Source: Theristus sp. LFF4_11 (lineage: Eukaryota; Nematoda; Chromadorea; Monhysterida; Xyalidae). Taken from it: a stretch of DNA of 64,000 nucleotides. A model generated the notes under the pieces. That model saw only the letters and a list, made by a program, of their open reading frames with translations, was not told the origin of the DNA and did no database searches. Shown here piece by piece: positions 62,609 through 64,000 of this stretch. The stretch lies in NCBI GenBank assembly GCA_030248135.1, contig JASANC010005303.1, positions 62,001 to 126,000 on the forward strand, in the 5' to 3' direction. How positions within the stretch are numbered: the first letter of the stretch is position 1; each line of letters starts with the position of its first letter. The position numbers and the translations under genes were made by a program.

Positions 62609-63330
62609 TTAGAAACGACGTCCACCGCCCCAGCCCTGCTGCGCGCCGCCACCCCAGCCACCGGCTGAAAGATTCCGTTTTTTTTCATTCAAAAAACATA
62701 ACGATCCCAGCATCCTACTACCGGACACTGAAGCTGGAACGGTCAGTTTCACACGTTTTCACACGTTCGTGCAAATCAACCAAGTTGCATTAGATGTCCT
62801 CTGCGCTGCCGGTCTTGCTGGAAACGTGCATCACAGCAATACCTTGATTCCAGGCCTGTGTCGCCGCAGCCTGCTGAGCCCAGCCAGTCTGTTGCCATTG
62901 ACCACCCGGTCCCCAGGAGCCGGCGTTTTGCCCATAACCGGTACCATAGCCAGCACCGTAGCCAGCTCCATAGCCGCCAGCCTGCTGGCCGTAACCGTAG
63001 CCTGCATAGTCTGAAAAAATCGTGAAATTTAGTTTGTTCATTTCACTTTTTTCATCACTTTACCAACTTTTTGGCAACCATGACATGTCGATATGCCATT
63101 GGTCGCTATTTGACCGGATCATCAGAGAATTTCGAAATCAATCATAAGTAGTAGCTAGTAGTAGCGCATCAGTGGAGGCTCGAAACTGTCATCATCTGAT
63201 CGCAAAGTATTGTTGTTCTTGAACCTCAGCTGTGCACTGTGTTTGTTCACCTCCGACATCGCCCCATGCACCAGCATTCGCACCCCACGCGCCACCGCCT
63301 GCATGTTGTTGCTGCGGGCCCCCTCTCCAG

Positions 63331-63361
<31 letters not shown>

Positions 63362-63905
63362 CCCAGCCTCCTTGCTGGTTGGCCCACGGCTGAGGGCCTC
63401 AAAAACAAAACAAAAAAAAGTGAATTCGCTTCATCATTTCAAGAAAGTACCTCGGCTTCAAAAAAAGGCAGACCGTGTGTTTCAGATCTTCTACAATCAT
63501 CCTGCGCGCGAGAACTCGTGGGAGGCCGCGAACTCGCACAATATTATTTCAGAAAGCTCATTGCAAAAATTTTATTAAAATTTTAATCGGCCATATCTTT
63601 CTCATCATTGGTGCTCCTTGAAAACCAATCATCAGCGTAGTCCTCGCTTGAAACTAAAAGCCATTCAATTTCCAATCGACTGAGCACCGATGCGAAGCGT
63701 GTGACAAACGTACCCCGCGATGCTCTGCCTCTGCGGTCACCACCGCCGCCTCCACCACCGCCGCCACCACCACCACCGTAGCCACGTGATCGTCCATCGC
63801 GATGGTCATAGTCACGTTGTTTTTGGTGGATCCGTTGTATCTCCTCGCGACTGAGCGCCTTCTTCACGTCGCAACGCTTCTCAGCGATCATGTGCGAACG
63901 TTGCA
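62609..63905 (-). CDS. hnRNP A-type RNA-binding protein, 3' part
   Basis: Nuclear pre-mRNA-binding protein of the hnRNP A/B family; the 5' part with most of the two RRMs lies beyond the right edge. Exons on the minus strand: 63905-63714, 63397-63251, 63010-62843, 62664-62609, all joined in phase 1. The first visible exon ends RRM2 (EKRCDVKKALSREEIQRIHQ, the counterpart of the hnRNP A1 CEVRKALSKQEM). It is followed by a poly-Gly/Arg stretch, then Gly/Trp/Gln- and Gly/Tyr-rich low-complexity segments with GYGAGYG repeats. The protein ends GGGRRF. This prion-like tail is typical of family members that self-associate. C. elegans hrp-1 is the likely counterpart. Confidence 0.9.
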
Positions 63906-64000
63906 CTGCAAATCGCGGCGACCATTATATTTTGCAACTGTTTTTTGTTGTTGTTTTGATCCTGAGCCTTCAGAACACAGGCAGCCTGAATTCAACAAAT

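Overview
The window is animal nuclear DNA: spliced genes with GT-AG introns (acceptors mostly TTTCAG or TGCAG), moderate GC, and many transposons. It is most likely a nematode. The Src-type kinase follows the Caenorhabditis SRC-1 pattern, including a catalytic-loop insert absent from vertebrate Src, and the hnRNP, NTF2 and globin genes fit. The species cannot be told from this sequence.

I reconstructed ten genes by hand; exon lengths and phases close in frame for each. On the + strand: CDC5L, a Myb-domain spliceosome factor (4610-14039, 16 exons); an unassigned membrane protein with a long charged tail (43449-46262); hexokinase (54481-59014, 12 exons); and NTAQ1, an N-terminal glutamine amidohydrolase (60143-61332). 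On the - strand: an N-myristoylated globin (14420-15983), an alpha-1,3-fucosyltransferase (18894-21371), TMEM208 (21903-23014), NTF2 (23754-24690), a SRC-1-like tyrosine kinase (26776-31978), and the 3' part of an hnRNP A-type RNA-binding protein running off the right edge (62609-63905). The genes look like unrelated housekeeping and signalling functions; I see no operon-like spacing.

The rest is mostly transposons and satellites. CDC5L intron 5 (4.1 kb) holds a large inverted-repeat element, a mariner-like insertion in one of its arms, a dispersed GC-rich repeat and a 150-bp satellite. Src intron 1 holds a hAT-type MITE inserted into another repeat. From 32.0 to 42.9 kb lies a gene-free repeat island: self-nested hAT MITEs, a LINE 3' end, and a foldback element whose arms are made of 17-bp CACGTG units around a 368-bp satellite. 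From 46.4 to 52.0 kb lie three non-autonomous Helitrons, one inserted inside another. Several insertions have exact target-site duplications or a readable empty site.

I did not find a coding operon-like or defence-like novel system. The most unusual structures are the 39.48-41.68 kb foldback/satellite composite, the two satellites that both alternate A/B subunits, and the nested insertions with readable order.
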